DNA of 13,555 bases from a bacterium. Lineage in GTDB: Bacteria > AUK180. The stretch spans positions 1 through 13,555 of the forward strand of contig JAUXGM010000051.1 in NCBI GenBank assembly GCA_030622125.1. Reading direction: 5' to 3'. The stretch's first letter is position 1, and each line of letters opens with the position of its first letter. This document shows, piece by piece, positions 1-6,996 of this stretch. The notes under the pieces were generated by a model. The model did not search any database and was not told where the DNA came from. It was given only the letters and a program-made list of their open reading frames with translations. The translations under genes and the position numbers were made by a program.

Positions 1-90
1 CGTACTAAGTACTAAGTTTTTCGTACTGAGTTTAAGAAATTCCATTTCTATTTACTCAACACGGAATACGGTATACTGGGTACTGATTTT
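1..90. repeat. Degenerate 7-bp tandem repeats, GTACTRA type
   Basis: The left edge contains heptamers in phase: GTACTAA at 2-8 and 9-15, GTTTTTC at 16-22 and GTACTGA at 23-29. A related unit recurs near 70-86 (GGTATAC followed by TGGGTAC). No open reading frame of note crosses it. It looks like the eroded end of a short-period array and may continue beyond the window. This is the first of several arrays with 7- or 8-bp period in this 352-bp gene-free stretch. Confidence 0.55.
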
Positions 91-123
91 CAACTCTCAA
101 TTCTCAATTCTCAACTCTCAACT
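91..123. repeat. 7-bp tandem repeat, CAAYTCT, 4.7 copies
   Basis: Consecutive units are CAACTCT (91-97), CAATTCT (98-104), CAATTCT (105-111), CAACTCT (112-118) and a partial CAACT (119-123). The only variation is C/T at the fourth base. This is the cleanest array in the region. It is followed directly by the 11-mer ACTGTTTTCGG (121-131), which recurs at 13215-13225. Confidence 0.85.
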
Positions 124-177
124 GTTTTCGGTATGTCCCTCTTTTGTTAGTAACGGAATTTAATATTGTTTTTCTTT

Positions 178-217
178 ACTCATTAATCCATCAACTCATT
201 CACTCATACACTCATTT
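178..217. repeat. 8-bp tandem repeat, ACTCATTN, 5 units
   Basis: Units in 8-bp phase are ACTCATTA (178-185), ATCCATCA (186-193, degenerate), ACTCATTC (194-201), ACTCATAC (202-209) and ACTCATTT (210-217). The stretch is non-coding on both strands. The 8-bp period sets it apart from the 7-bp arrays on either side. Confidence 0.7.
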
Positions 218-233
218 TCCTTATTTTCTTATT

Positions 234-275
234 TTAGACTTTAGACTTTCGACTTTCGACCTTCGACCTTTGACT
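234..275. repeat. 7-bp tandem repeat, TTYGACY, 6 units
   Basis: Six heptamers in phase: TTAGACT (234-240), TTAGACT (241-247), TTCGACT (248-254), TTCGACC (255-261), TTCGACC (262-268) and TTTGACT (269-275). Neighbouring units share their variants, as expected of stepwise duplication by slippage. The array ends just before TTGACA at 281-286, about 70 bp upstream of the first gene. The bases between 276 and 352 show no convincing -10 box at normal spacing from that TTGACA. Confidence 0.85.
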
Positions 276-352
276 TGGCTTTGACAGTTGTTTTATGTCC
301 GTCCTTGTGAAATAAATCCATTAAGAAATCGTAGTGTTTATATGGAGATGAA

Positions 353-1459
353 ATGAAAAAGATTGTCTATTATTTTTTAATTGTTCTTATTCTGATAGCG
401 GGGTGTAAAAAGAATGCCGGTAAAAAGATGGCGCCGAATGCTCTTAAAGTTGTGGAATATACCGTCAAAAAGGGAAATATCTCAAAATCGCTTATGCAGA
501 ATGGAATATGTCAACCAAAGCGTGTTGTTACCGTTATGTCCAAGATAAGTGGAAAGATCGCAAAATATCTTGTAGAAGAAGGTGATTTCGCTAAGGAAAA
601 AGATCAGATCGTATATATTTATCCCGATATTAATGAACTTCAGAGAGTAAATCAAATAAAAAAGAACTTTGTTATCACAAAAAAAGATTTTTCCAATACA
701 ACGACCAAATATAAATCATATAAAAATCAATTAAAAAAAGGATTTGTTTCTCAAAGCGAATTTGATAATGTTGAAAAAGAATATATGAATTCAAAAATGG
801 CTTATGAGAACGCTAAATTAGAGTACGATTATCTTTCGGATGTAAAAGAAATTAGATACAATGGTAATCTTTGTTACTCAATTTCCGCTCCAACCTCCGG
901 AACATTTTACGGCAAGACGGTAGAGGAAGGTGAATTTATTCGTTCGGCAATGCAAAACTACACTGCGGGAACTATTTTGGGTTATATCGGTAACATTGAT
1001 GATATGGAAGTTGTTATAGATATAGATGAAGTGGATTATCCATACATAAAAAAAGGGCAGGAATGCAACATAACTTTTGACGCTTTTCCTGAAATAAGAA
1101 CCACAGGTAATGTAGATTTTATCTCATTGAATGCAACCCAAAAAGATATATTTAACCAATTTATCGTTAAGGTTAAGATCAATAAAAATCCCAAAGGCAT
1201 CATTAAACCCGGGATCGGTGCGAATATAGATATTATCGTACTTAATGTAAAAGATGTTCCGATCATACCTATGAAAGCAATAAAATGGAACGGAGCAAAT
1301 CCTTTTGTTACTAAAAAGGGAAAAAAGGAACCTACCTTTATCAAAACCGGAAAGAATGACGGTAAATTTACAGAAATAAAAGAGGGGTTAAAGGAAGGTG
1401 ATGTTATAATTTACGAACAATTACCAAAGATAGATTATAAAAACTGGAGGAAAAAATGA
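353..1459 (+). CDS. Efflux transporter periplasmic adaptor lipoprotein (HlyD/MacA-like)
   Basis: A membrane-fusion adaptor that would link an inner-membrane ABC or RND pump to the outer membrane. Residues 1-18 form a lipoprotein signal with lipobox IAGC, acylated Cys18. Residues about 58-90 form the first half of a lipoyl-like domain (SGKIAKYLVEEGD). Residues 92-165 are a charged helical hairpin, and 178-196 are the second lipoyl half (SAPTSGTFYGKTVEEGEFI). Residues 210-300 make the beta-barrel (IIKPGIGANIDIIV at 283-296), and 301-355 the membrane-proximal domain. Its 368 residues are normal for the family. The start is supported by GGAG at 344-347, 5 nt upstream. The stop overlaps the next start (ATGA, 1456-1459), so translation of the two is probably coupled. 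No pump permease or outer-membrane factor lies in this window, so the partner and substrate are unknown. Confidence 0.9.
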   Translation: MKKIVYYFLIVLILIAGCKKNAGKKMAPNALKVVEYTVKKGNISKSLMQNGICQPKRVVTVMSKISGKIAKYLVEEGDFAKEKDQIVYIYPDINELQRVNQIKKNFVITKKDFSNTTTKYKSYKNQLKKGFVSQSEFDNVEKEYMNSKMAYENAKLEYDYLSDVKEIRYNGNLCYSISAPTSGTFYGKTVEEGEFIRSAMQNYTAGTILGYIGNIDDMEVVIDIDEVDYPYIKKGQECNITFDAFPEIRTTGNVDFISLNATQKDIFNQFIVKVKINKNPKGIIKPGIGANIDIIVLNVKDVPIIPMKAIKWNGANPFVTKKGKKEPTFIKTGKNDGKFTEIKEGLKEGDVIIYEQLPKIDYKNWRKK

Positions 1460-2457
1460 GAAAAATTACACTATTTTTTACCTTTTTTTTATTTATAATA
1501 TGTGTCAATGCCGATCAACTTGATAATTACACTGAAAAGCCAATTGCAAATTACGGTAATTATATGATCTTGATCAAAACCGATGATGGCACACTACATA
1601 GCGGACTTTATCTTGATCGGGGAATTCTCATCACAAATTATCGAATAGAAGATACTGATAATGTTATGTCGCTAACAGGGAAAGCAGTTATGATTGAAGA
1701 GGAAAATTTTATAAAATACGAAGAAGGACTCTATTTTTATAAAACGACAACTGCATTTGGAAAAATTAAATTCATTGATAACATTGATACCCGTAATGAA
1801 AAATGGTACGTATTCGTAGAGATATTGAACAATGGGAGCGTAAATGGAAGCATCCGAAAACTTGCTCTTAAAGCAATTAGAAAGAGAGTAAGCGTAAAAG
1901 GATTCAAATTCGTTTTTAATAACAACGGTAGTTTGGTCGGTGTGTATTATAATTATGATATCGGCTCACTTATTAAATATATTTTTCATCGAATAAAAGC
2001 AGGAGATAATATTGAAATTGATGCTATATTCGGAGGGAAATTTAATACAATACCGGAACTTATGAATATAGCGAAAACCGATCTAAAAAGACCTGCATGG
2101 CTTGGAATAACATTTTCTATTCGTAAAAATAAGGTACTAATAAACGGAGTTTTTAAGGATTCTCCTGCTGATAAATATGGATTGAAAGAGGGAGATTTAA
2201 TATTAGAAGCAGATGGAAAACCGATCCTTACGATCACTGAATTAACATCCGTTATGAGAGAGAAAAAAGAAGGCGATCGGATTAGATTAACAATAAAACG
2301 CGGGAATAATATATTAAAAAAGAAGATCGTTCTTGCCGGAAAAAAACGCATTATCTATCGTAGTCATCAGAACAATAACATGGAAAATATAAAAAAAGAA
2401 TTAAAAAAACTTGAAGAAAAATTAGATGATTTAAAGGAAAGATTAAAAAATCATTGA
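1456..2457 (+). CDS. Secreted HtrA-like PDZ protein, probably catalytically dead
   Basis: Signal peptide at residues 1-19 with a VNA|DQ cleavage site, so periplasmic. Residues about 35-180 look like a decayed trypsin-type fold. The stretch HSGLYLDRGILITNYRI (48-64) matches the GSGxxxxxGxxxTNxHV segment of DegP/HtrA proteases but has Arg63 where the catalytic His would be. VFNNNGSLVGVY (153-164) sits where GNSGGPLVNxxG is expected and lacks the GNSGG serine motif. A PDZ domain follows at 213-294 (WLGITF, SPADKYGLKEGDLILEADGK). A short charged coiled coil closes the protein at about 308-331. The start overlaps the adaptor's stop (ATGA), with GGAGG at 1446-1450. The likely role is a binding or scaffold protein for the envelope rather than a protease. 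The PDZ call is firm; the degenerate protease fold is inferred from motif order. Confidence 0.82.
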   Translation: MRKITLFFTFFLFIICVNADQLDNYTEKPIANYGNYMILIKTDDGTLHSGLYLDRGILITNYRIEDTDNVMSLTGKAVMIEEENFIKYEEGLYFYKTTTAFGKIKFIDNIDTRNEKWYVFVEILNNGSVNGSIRKLALKAIRKRVSVKGFKFVFNNNGSLVGVYYNYDIGSLIKYIFHRIKAGDNIEIDAIFGGKFNTIPELMNIAKTDLKRPAWLGITFSIRKNKVLINGVFKDSPADKYGLKEGDLILEADGKPILTITELTSVMREKKEGDRIRLTIKRGNNILKKKIVLAGKKRIIYRSHQNNNMENIKKELKKLEEKLDDLKERLKNH

Positions 2458-2490
2458 AAAATGTCTCTTTTTTTTATATAATATGATATT
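2454..2490 (+). promoter_or_regulatory. Sigma-70-type promoter, probably leaderless, for the BatD-like gene
   Basis: TTGAAA (2454-2459) is followed by a 17-bp spacer and TATAAT (2477-2482). The -35 box overlaps the stop codon of the upstream gene. With the usual 6-8 nt between the -10 box and the start site, transcription would begin at 2489-2491, at or 1-2 nt before the ATG at 2491. No Shine-Dalgarno is seen before this ATG. This suggests an internal start of transcription giving a leaderless mRNA for the four downstream genes. Confidence 0.7.
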
Positions 2491-3327
2491 ATGAAAAAGG
2501 TAATATTTTTTTTATATTTATTCTTAATGATTCCCCTTTTTGTTTTTCCTACATCTTTTAAGATATTTCTTAATGCAAATATCGATAAACAGGAATTGAA
2601 AATTGGTGAATATTTTACCTACACGATTAAAATAAGAAGAATTGGAAATAGCAATATTGAAATGTCAAGCCCTATTATACCGAGATTGGATTGGGCTGTT
2701 CAGTTTTTTACATCCTCATCTTCAAGGGTAAACATTGTAGGCAACAACGCTGAAAGTGTTACTACATACAAGATCAAATATCGATCTGTTAAAGAGGGCG
2801 AACACATCTTTCCTTCCATAAAAATGCCTTATTACAATCCTGAAACAGAGACAACAATTGAATTAAAGGTTGATCCGATAAAGGTGAAAATTACGAAGGG
2901 TGCTGCGCATTTAAATATTATTTTTCCTATTCTATTTTTTTTGATAATTGCAATCATCGTTATAATCATGTTGGTAAAATATAATGAATCAAAGATAAAA
3001 AACAATTTAAAAGCAGGATCAACGGAAGAAAAAGAAAAGAAAAAAGATATTTATGAGGAATTAAAATTACTTACGAACAAAAATGAGAAACTTGAAAAAT
3101 TTAATAATACAATAAAAGATTATCTTCATACGAGGTATGGTATTGAGAGAAATATCTTAAGAAAAGAAGCAAAAAAGATCATTAAAAAAAAGGAGTTCAA
3201 TGTTGAAAAAAAAGAGATATTATATGACATTTTGGATTTTTTATACATAGTAAAATATACAGGTTTTATTCCGCCAGATGAAGAAATAAATAGTTGGATC
3301 GATAAGTTTAAAAAGATCAGTGAATAA
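2491..3327 (+). CDS. BatD-like membrane protein
   Basis: An N-terminal signal or anchor (1-22) precedes an extracytoplasmic beta domain at about 23-135. That domain has the BatD pattern: an opening strand 'NANIDKQELKIGEYFTYTIKI', an aromatic strand near 67-73, then TYKIKYRSVKEGEHIFPSI with the G-x-H/Y-x-FPSI turn typical of these modules. One transmembrane helix spans about 142-163. The cytoplasmic tail is Lys/Glu-rich and ends in a helical domain (LEKFNNTIKDYLHTRYGI, 201-218) like that after the membrane helix in BatD and DUF4381-type proteins. At 278 residues it is much shorter than classical BatD, with a single beta module. BatA/B, MoxR and BatE partners are absent here. It overlaps the next gene by 8 nt. 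The fold assignment is fairly sure; the function in this cluster is unknown. Confidence 0.7.
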   Translation: MKKVIFFLYLFLMIPLFVFPTSFKIFLNANIDKQELKIGEYFTYTIKIRRIGNSNIEMSSPIIPRLDWAVQFFTSSSSRVNIVGNNAESVTTYKIKYRSVKEGEHIFPSIKMPYYNPETETTIELKVDPIKVKITKGAAHLNIIFPILFFLIIAIIVIIMLVKYNESKIKNNLKAGSTEEKEKKKDIYEELKLLTNKNEKLEKFNNTIKDYLHTRYGIERNILRKEAKKIIKKKEFNVEKKEILYDILDFLYIVKYTGFIPPDEEINSWIDKFKKISE

Positions 3328-5377
3328 AAAAAAATTTGGCATATTTATCGCTTTTTTCATAATACTATCCTTTCTCGGACTATACAAATTAACCTATAAT
3401 ATTGTTTCGATCAAGGAATTATTTTATATCGTTACAAGCTTTTTCTTCTTCTCATTTATCCTTCTACAAAAAAAGGGTATTATTGAGGGGTATAAGGTAG
3501 AATTATGGCTTTACATCTACCTCTTTTTTAATATTATATTATTCGTTCTTGTAAAATATAAGTATTTTTCATGGCATTACACGGTAATACTTATAACATC
3601 TCTATTTTTCTATCTTTTAATAAGAGAGCTAAATCATAAATTCTCCTTTTATCTCCTTGAACTGATCGGGGCTATTTCCTCTATATACGGTATTTTACTT
3701 TCATCTGGGATTGATATTTTAAACCTCTATGGCGGTGTAAGTGGAAGAACTCCCTCATTTTATGGAAATTCTAATTTTTTTGCGGGACTTTTGATCCCAT
3801 TTATTATTATTACTATCGCTGCAATTTTCATCTCAAGGGATATAAAATTAAAAGTGCTTCATAGTATCGTACTTTTTCTTAATCTTTATGCAATGTTTTT
3901 GACACGGACAAGAGCAGCATTTGCCGGACTTCTTGTTTCTCTTGTTCTTCTTTTGATCTATTTTATTAAGAGAAAAAAAATAAAGAAGTTCGGGATCTTT
4001 TTATCCGTTTTTATATTTTTAGCTGTTCTTCCATTTGTTCCAAAAGATTATTGGGAAAGAATAAAACAATTGAAAAATGTATCAAAAGGAACACCAATGT
4101 TCAGGGTTTATACATGGAATTCCTCACTTCATATAATTAGCGATCATCCACTTGGTGTCGGACCCGGGAATTTCAGGATCTATTACCCGACATATAAAAG
4201 CAAGAGAATATTCTTATTTGAAGGACATCATAATGCGGAAACGATCCATGCCCATAATGATTTTATTGAAACCGCTGTTGATACCGGTTTTATCGGTTTT
4301 TTTCTATACCTCGCTTTTCTTTTCGGTTTTCTCTATCTTTTTTTCAAGATGGAACGGAATATCTACTATAGAAATAGGAATGTAACCGATTCTCTCATCC
4401 TTTTTTCCGTTGCTATCGGAATTGTCGGATTACTTGTAGATAATATATTTAGTGTGAACCTCAAATGGCTCTCCTCTATTATAATGCTATACTTTTTAAT
4501 TGGACTTGGAATGTCGGTCGTTAAAAAGTACAAAAAACCATGGAGAATATATAAAACAGGGCAAATTGGCGGTTTCATTATATTGGTATTGGGTATTTTT
4601 TTCTTTATTGGCTCTTACAGAAGGATCACTTCCGATAAATATTTACTGCGCGCAATAAATTGCTCCAAAACCGGTGTTATCGTAAGAAGTAAAAAGAAGA
4701 ATAATGATCTTGCAATAAAATATTTTGAAAAGGCGAATGGATATTATAAAAGATCCTTATCCTTAAATAGAAATAATATCATCGGAATATATTTTTCAGG
4801 CAATCTGAGAATGGATTTATACAGCTCTACAAAAGAGAGCAACTACCTTACGGAGGCACTAAATTATTATAAAAAAGTACAAACGATCTCACCTAATTAT
4901 GTTCAAGTCCATTTTTTGAAGGGAAAAACTTACTATAATTTAGGAAAATATGAAAAAGCAAAAACAGAATTTGAGGATTATTTAAAACAGGATCCGGTAG
5001 ATCCTGAGGTATACAATTATCTTGCAAAGATCTATGATAAACTTGGCTTAAAGACAAAAAAACAAGAGCTTTTTAAATTTTTGGAAGATGAGATCAAAGA
5101 GAATCTGAAGATAAAACCGGATCACAAGGAACTTTATTCGTTAATGGAATTTAACTACAAACAATTAGGTCAAATTAATAAAATCATCCCAACCTATAAA
5201 GAGCTTTTAAAAAAGGTCGGAAATAAGAAAGTACGAACAGTTATTTATAAAAGAATTGCAGCTTACTATTATAATTTTGATAAAGAAGGTGGTAAAAATT
5301 ATTTTAATGGTATAAATGAAAGGATGGATATTCTACCGGAACTTCGGAAGCTTTTTAATAGAGGAGGAAAACAATGA
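3320..5377 (+). CDS. O-antigen ligase/polymerase (Wzy-WaaL family) with C-terminal TPRs
   Basis: A polytopic membrane protein with about a dozen hydrophobic segments in residues 5-436, followed by a soluble TPR region at 440-685. Family hallmarks are visible: GRTPSFYGNSNFFAG (142-156, Arg143), LTRTRAAFAG (Arg196, Arg198), and the large-loop signature LGVGPGNF (278-285) with HAHNDFIE (310-317) then GFIG (323-326). Enzymes of this family join or polymerise undecaprenyl-linked glycans at the outer face of the inner membrane, or glycosylate proteins. TPR units include YVQVHFLKGKTYYNLGKYEK and VYNYLAKIYDKLGLKTKK. The start is GTG at 3320, within the end of the BatD-like gene; no Met codon occurs before the first membrane helix, so this start is needed. 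The stop overlaps the next ATG (ATGA). TPR fusion suggests protein partners, possibly as in protein O-glycosyltransferases. The acceptor cannot be told from sequence. Confidence 0.85.
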   Translation: MNKKKFGIFIAFFIILSFLGLYKLTYNIVSIKELFYIVTSFFFFSFILLQKKGIIEGYKVELWLYIYLFFNIILFVLVKYKYFSWHYTVILITSLFFYLLIRELNHKFSFYLLELIGAISSIYGILLSSGIDILNLYGGVSGRTPSFYGNSNFFAGLLIPFIIITIAAIFISRDIKLKVLHSIVLFLNLYAMFLTRTRAAFAGLLVSLVLLLIYFIKRKKIKKFGIFLSVFIFLAVLPFVPKDYWERIKQLKNVSKGTPMFRVYTWNSSLHIISDHPLGVGPGNFRIYYPTYKSKRIFLFEGHHNAETIHAHNDFIETAVDTGFIGFFLYLAFLFGFLYLFFKMERNIYYRNRNVTDSLILFSVAIGIVGLLVDNIFSVNLKWLSSIIMLYFLIGLGMSVVKKYKKPWRIYKTGQIGGFIILVLGIFFFIGSYRRITSDKYLLRAINCSKTGVIVRSKKKNNDLAIKYFEKANGYYKRSLSLNRNNIIGIYFSGNLRMDLYSSTKESNYLTEALNYYKKVQTISPNYVQVHFLKGKTYYNLGKYEKAKTEFEDYLKQDPVDPEVYNYLAKIYDKLGLKTKKQELFKFLEDEIKENLKIKPDHKELYSLMEFNYKQLGQINKIIPTYKELLKKVGNKKVRTVIYKRIAAYYYNFDKEGGKNYFNGINERMDILPELRKLFNRGGKQ

Positions 5378-6210
5378 AATTTTTTATCTCATTTGATTGG
5401 GAAGGCGTCAATGGGGTTACTTCATGGAAACAGATGGAAAAAGGTAATCTACATAATGAGGCAATTGAAAATGCAATATCCGAATTAAAAGCGGTTATAG
5501 ATGGCATATTGCAAAGCAAGGTTAAGGTTGAAGAGATAACGATCTGTGATTCTCATAGTATTGGTGAAAATATTCCATTTGATTCGTTTCCGGATATGGT
5601 AAATATTATTCGAGGATTTCCAAGAAAACATTATATGGTGGAAGGATTAAATGATACATACAACGGCTTATTTTTAATAGGATACCATGCACCGATTGGA
5701 ACAAAACATTCGCTTATGGATCACACTTATTCCTCATCATCCATTTATGAGGTGAAGGTAAATGATCAAACTGTCGGGGAAGCTGAGATCAACGGTTTGG
5801 TCGCTGCTGAACATAATGTTCCTGTGTTATTGATATCCGGTGATGATAAGTTATTTTCCTTTTCCTCAAATTATTTTCAAAATTTAGGAACAAAATTTAT
5901 TATAACAAAGGAGTCATTTGGAAGATTCACTGCCAAAATGTATAACAAAAATGGTGTTTTAAAAGAACTGTCTGAAAAAACAAAGGAACAGATATTGGAC
6001 ATTGATAAAGTTAAACCTCTAAAATGGCAATCTCCATATACGATGGAATTAAAATTGATGGACACCTTACGGGCGGATCTAATTGAAACAATGCCGCTTT
6101 TTAAAAGAATAGACGGAAGAAGCGTTACATTCACATCTGATAATTTTGTGGAAGTATATGAAGCATTTATCAGTGCTACCTTGATGCTGATATCAGCAAA
6201 CTACATATAG
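5374..6210 (+). CDS. dppA: M55-family D-aminopeptidase (DppA-like)
   Basis: A zinc peptidase that, in Bacillus subtilis DppA, releases N-terminal D-amino acids such as D-Ala from short peptides. The metal-site pattern is complete: Asp8 and Glu10 in SFDWEG, His61 in DSH, His105 in GYHAPIG and Glu136 in GEAEINGLVA. His117 in DHTYSS corresponds to the proposed catalytic His. SGDD (155-158) is also conserved. At 278 residues it is family length. Strong GGAGG at 5363-5367 lies 6 nt before the ATG, and the start overlaps the stop of the ligase gene. No signal peptide is present, so it acts in the cytoplasm, perhaps salvaging peptidoglycan-derived D-Ala peptides. The usual Dpp transporter genes are missing, so the symbol reflects family rather than operon role. 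Confidence 0.9.
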   Translation: MKFFISFDWEGVNGVTSWKQMEKGNLHNEAIENAISELKAVIDGILQSKVKVEEITICDSHSIGENIPFDSFPDMVNIIRGFPRKHYMVEGLNDTYNGLFLIGYHAPIGTKHSLMDHTYSSSSIYEVKVNDQTVGEAEINGLVAAEHNVPVLLISGDDKLFSFSSNYFQNLGTKFIITKESFGRFTAKMYNKNGVLKELSEKTKEQILDIDKVKPLKWQSPYTMELKLMDTLRADLIETMPLFKRIDGRSVTFTSDNFVEVYEAFISATLMLISANYI

Positions 6211-6221
6211 GACGGGAAATT

Positions 6222-6974
6222 ATGAAGGTAAAACAACTAAAATCATTTCTTGATGATTATTTAAATGTTGCCAAGATAGAGGATACCTCTTTAAACGGAC
6301 TTCAGGTTGGAGATCTGAATAACAATATTAGTCAAGTCGGTTTTGCTGTTGATGCAAGTTTAAAATTATTTAAAACGGCGGCAAAAGAAGATTACAATTT
6401 TCTTATTGTACATCATGGGCTATTTTGGGGTGAGCCATTTCCGATAATCGGTTTAAATTGGGAAAGATTCAAGGTAATGATCGAAAATAAACTCAACCTG
6501 TATGCTGCTCACTTACCGCTTGACCTTCATTCGAAAATCGGGCATAATGCTCAGATGGTCAAAATATTAAAACTGGAAAATGTCAAACCTTTCGGCAATT
6601 ATAAGGGTACGGATGTTGGCTTTTGCGGAGAATTTGAAAAGAAAAAGTCTGTTCCTGAAATGGAAAAATTATTAAAAAAATTATTGGGAAAATATACTTT
6701 TTTGGATTTTGGGAAAGATCGCATAAAAACCGTTGCCATCGTTTCAGGTGGTGCTGCATCACTTATTCCCGAGGCAATTGAAAAAAATATAGATCTTTAT
6801 ATTACGGGTGAACCTTCCCATTCATTGTTTCATTTTATTAAAGAGGGGAAATTAAATGTTGTTTATGGCGGTCATTATAAGACGGAAACCTTTGGTTTGT
6901 TGGCATTACAAAAATTGATAGAAGTTAAATTTAATTTAAAAACAAAATTTTTTGATATTCCAACCGGCTTTTGA
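6222..6974 (+). CDS. Nif3-like dinuclear metal centre hexameric protein (YbgI/YqfO family)
   Basis: Metal ligands of the family are visible: His64-His65 in VHHGLFW, Asp101 in AAHLPLD, and His218/Glu222 in GGHYKTETFG. TGEPSH (195-200) is the conserved loop between them. At 250 residues it matches the short YbgI form without the inserted CutA-like domain. Family members bind two metal ions and form hexameric toroids. They are often annotated as GTP cyclohydrolase 1 type 2, but the physiological reaction is not established. The start is 11 nt after the stop of the M55 gene. A weak AGGA (6209-6212) overlaps that stop, so expression probably depends on coupling. This is the last gene of the plus-strand run. 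Confidence 0.92.
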   Translation: MKVKQLKSFLDDYLNVAKIEDTSLNGLQVGDLNNNISQVGFAVDASLKLFKTAAKEDYNFLIVHHGLFWGEPFPIIGLNWERFKVMIENKLNLYAAHLPLDLHSKIGHNAQMVKILKLENVKPFGNYKGTDVGFCGEFEKKKSVPEMEKLLKKLLGKYTFLDFGKDRIKTVAIVSGGAASLIPEAIEKNIDLYITGEPSHSLFHFIKEGKLNVVYGGHYKTETFGLLALQKLIEVKFNLKTKFFDIPTGF

Positions 6975-6996
6975 GTGCCGGGGTGGTGTTTTTTTT
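6964..6996 (+). terminator. Weak candidate terminator at the convergent gene junction
   Basis: CCGGC (6964-6968) and GCCGG (6977-6981) form a 5-bp GC stem with an 8-nt loop across the Nif3 stop codon. A run of eight T follows at 6989-6996. The gap of 7 nt between stem and T-run is longer than in standard intrinsic terminators, so the call is tentative. On the minus strand the same stem lies past the end of the convergent gene but has no T-run. Confidence 0.35.

Noticed and set aside
1-275. CRISPR array
   Set aside because: Units are 7-8 bp without unique spacers, and no cas genes are nearby.
281-286. TTGACA as the -35 box of the first gene
   Set aside because: No acceptable -10 box occurs 16-18 bp downstream, and the motif is a continuation of the TTYGACY array.
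4152-4385. Second-frame open stretch inside the ligase gene
   Set aside because: It lies entirely in the conserved ligase motif region, with no start signals of its own.
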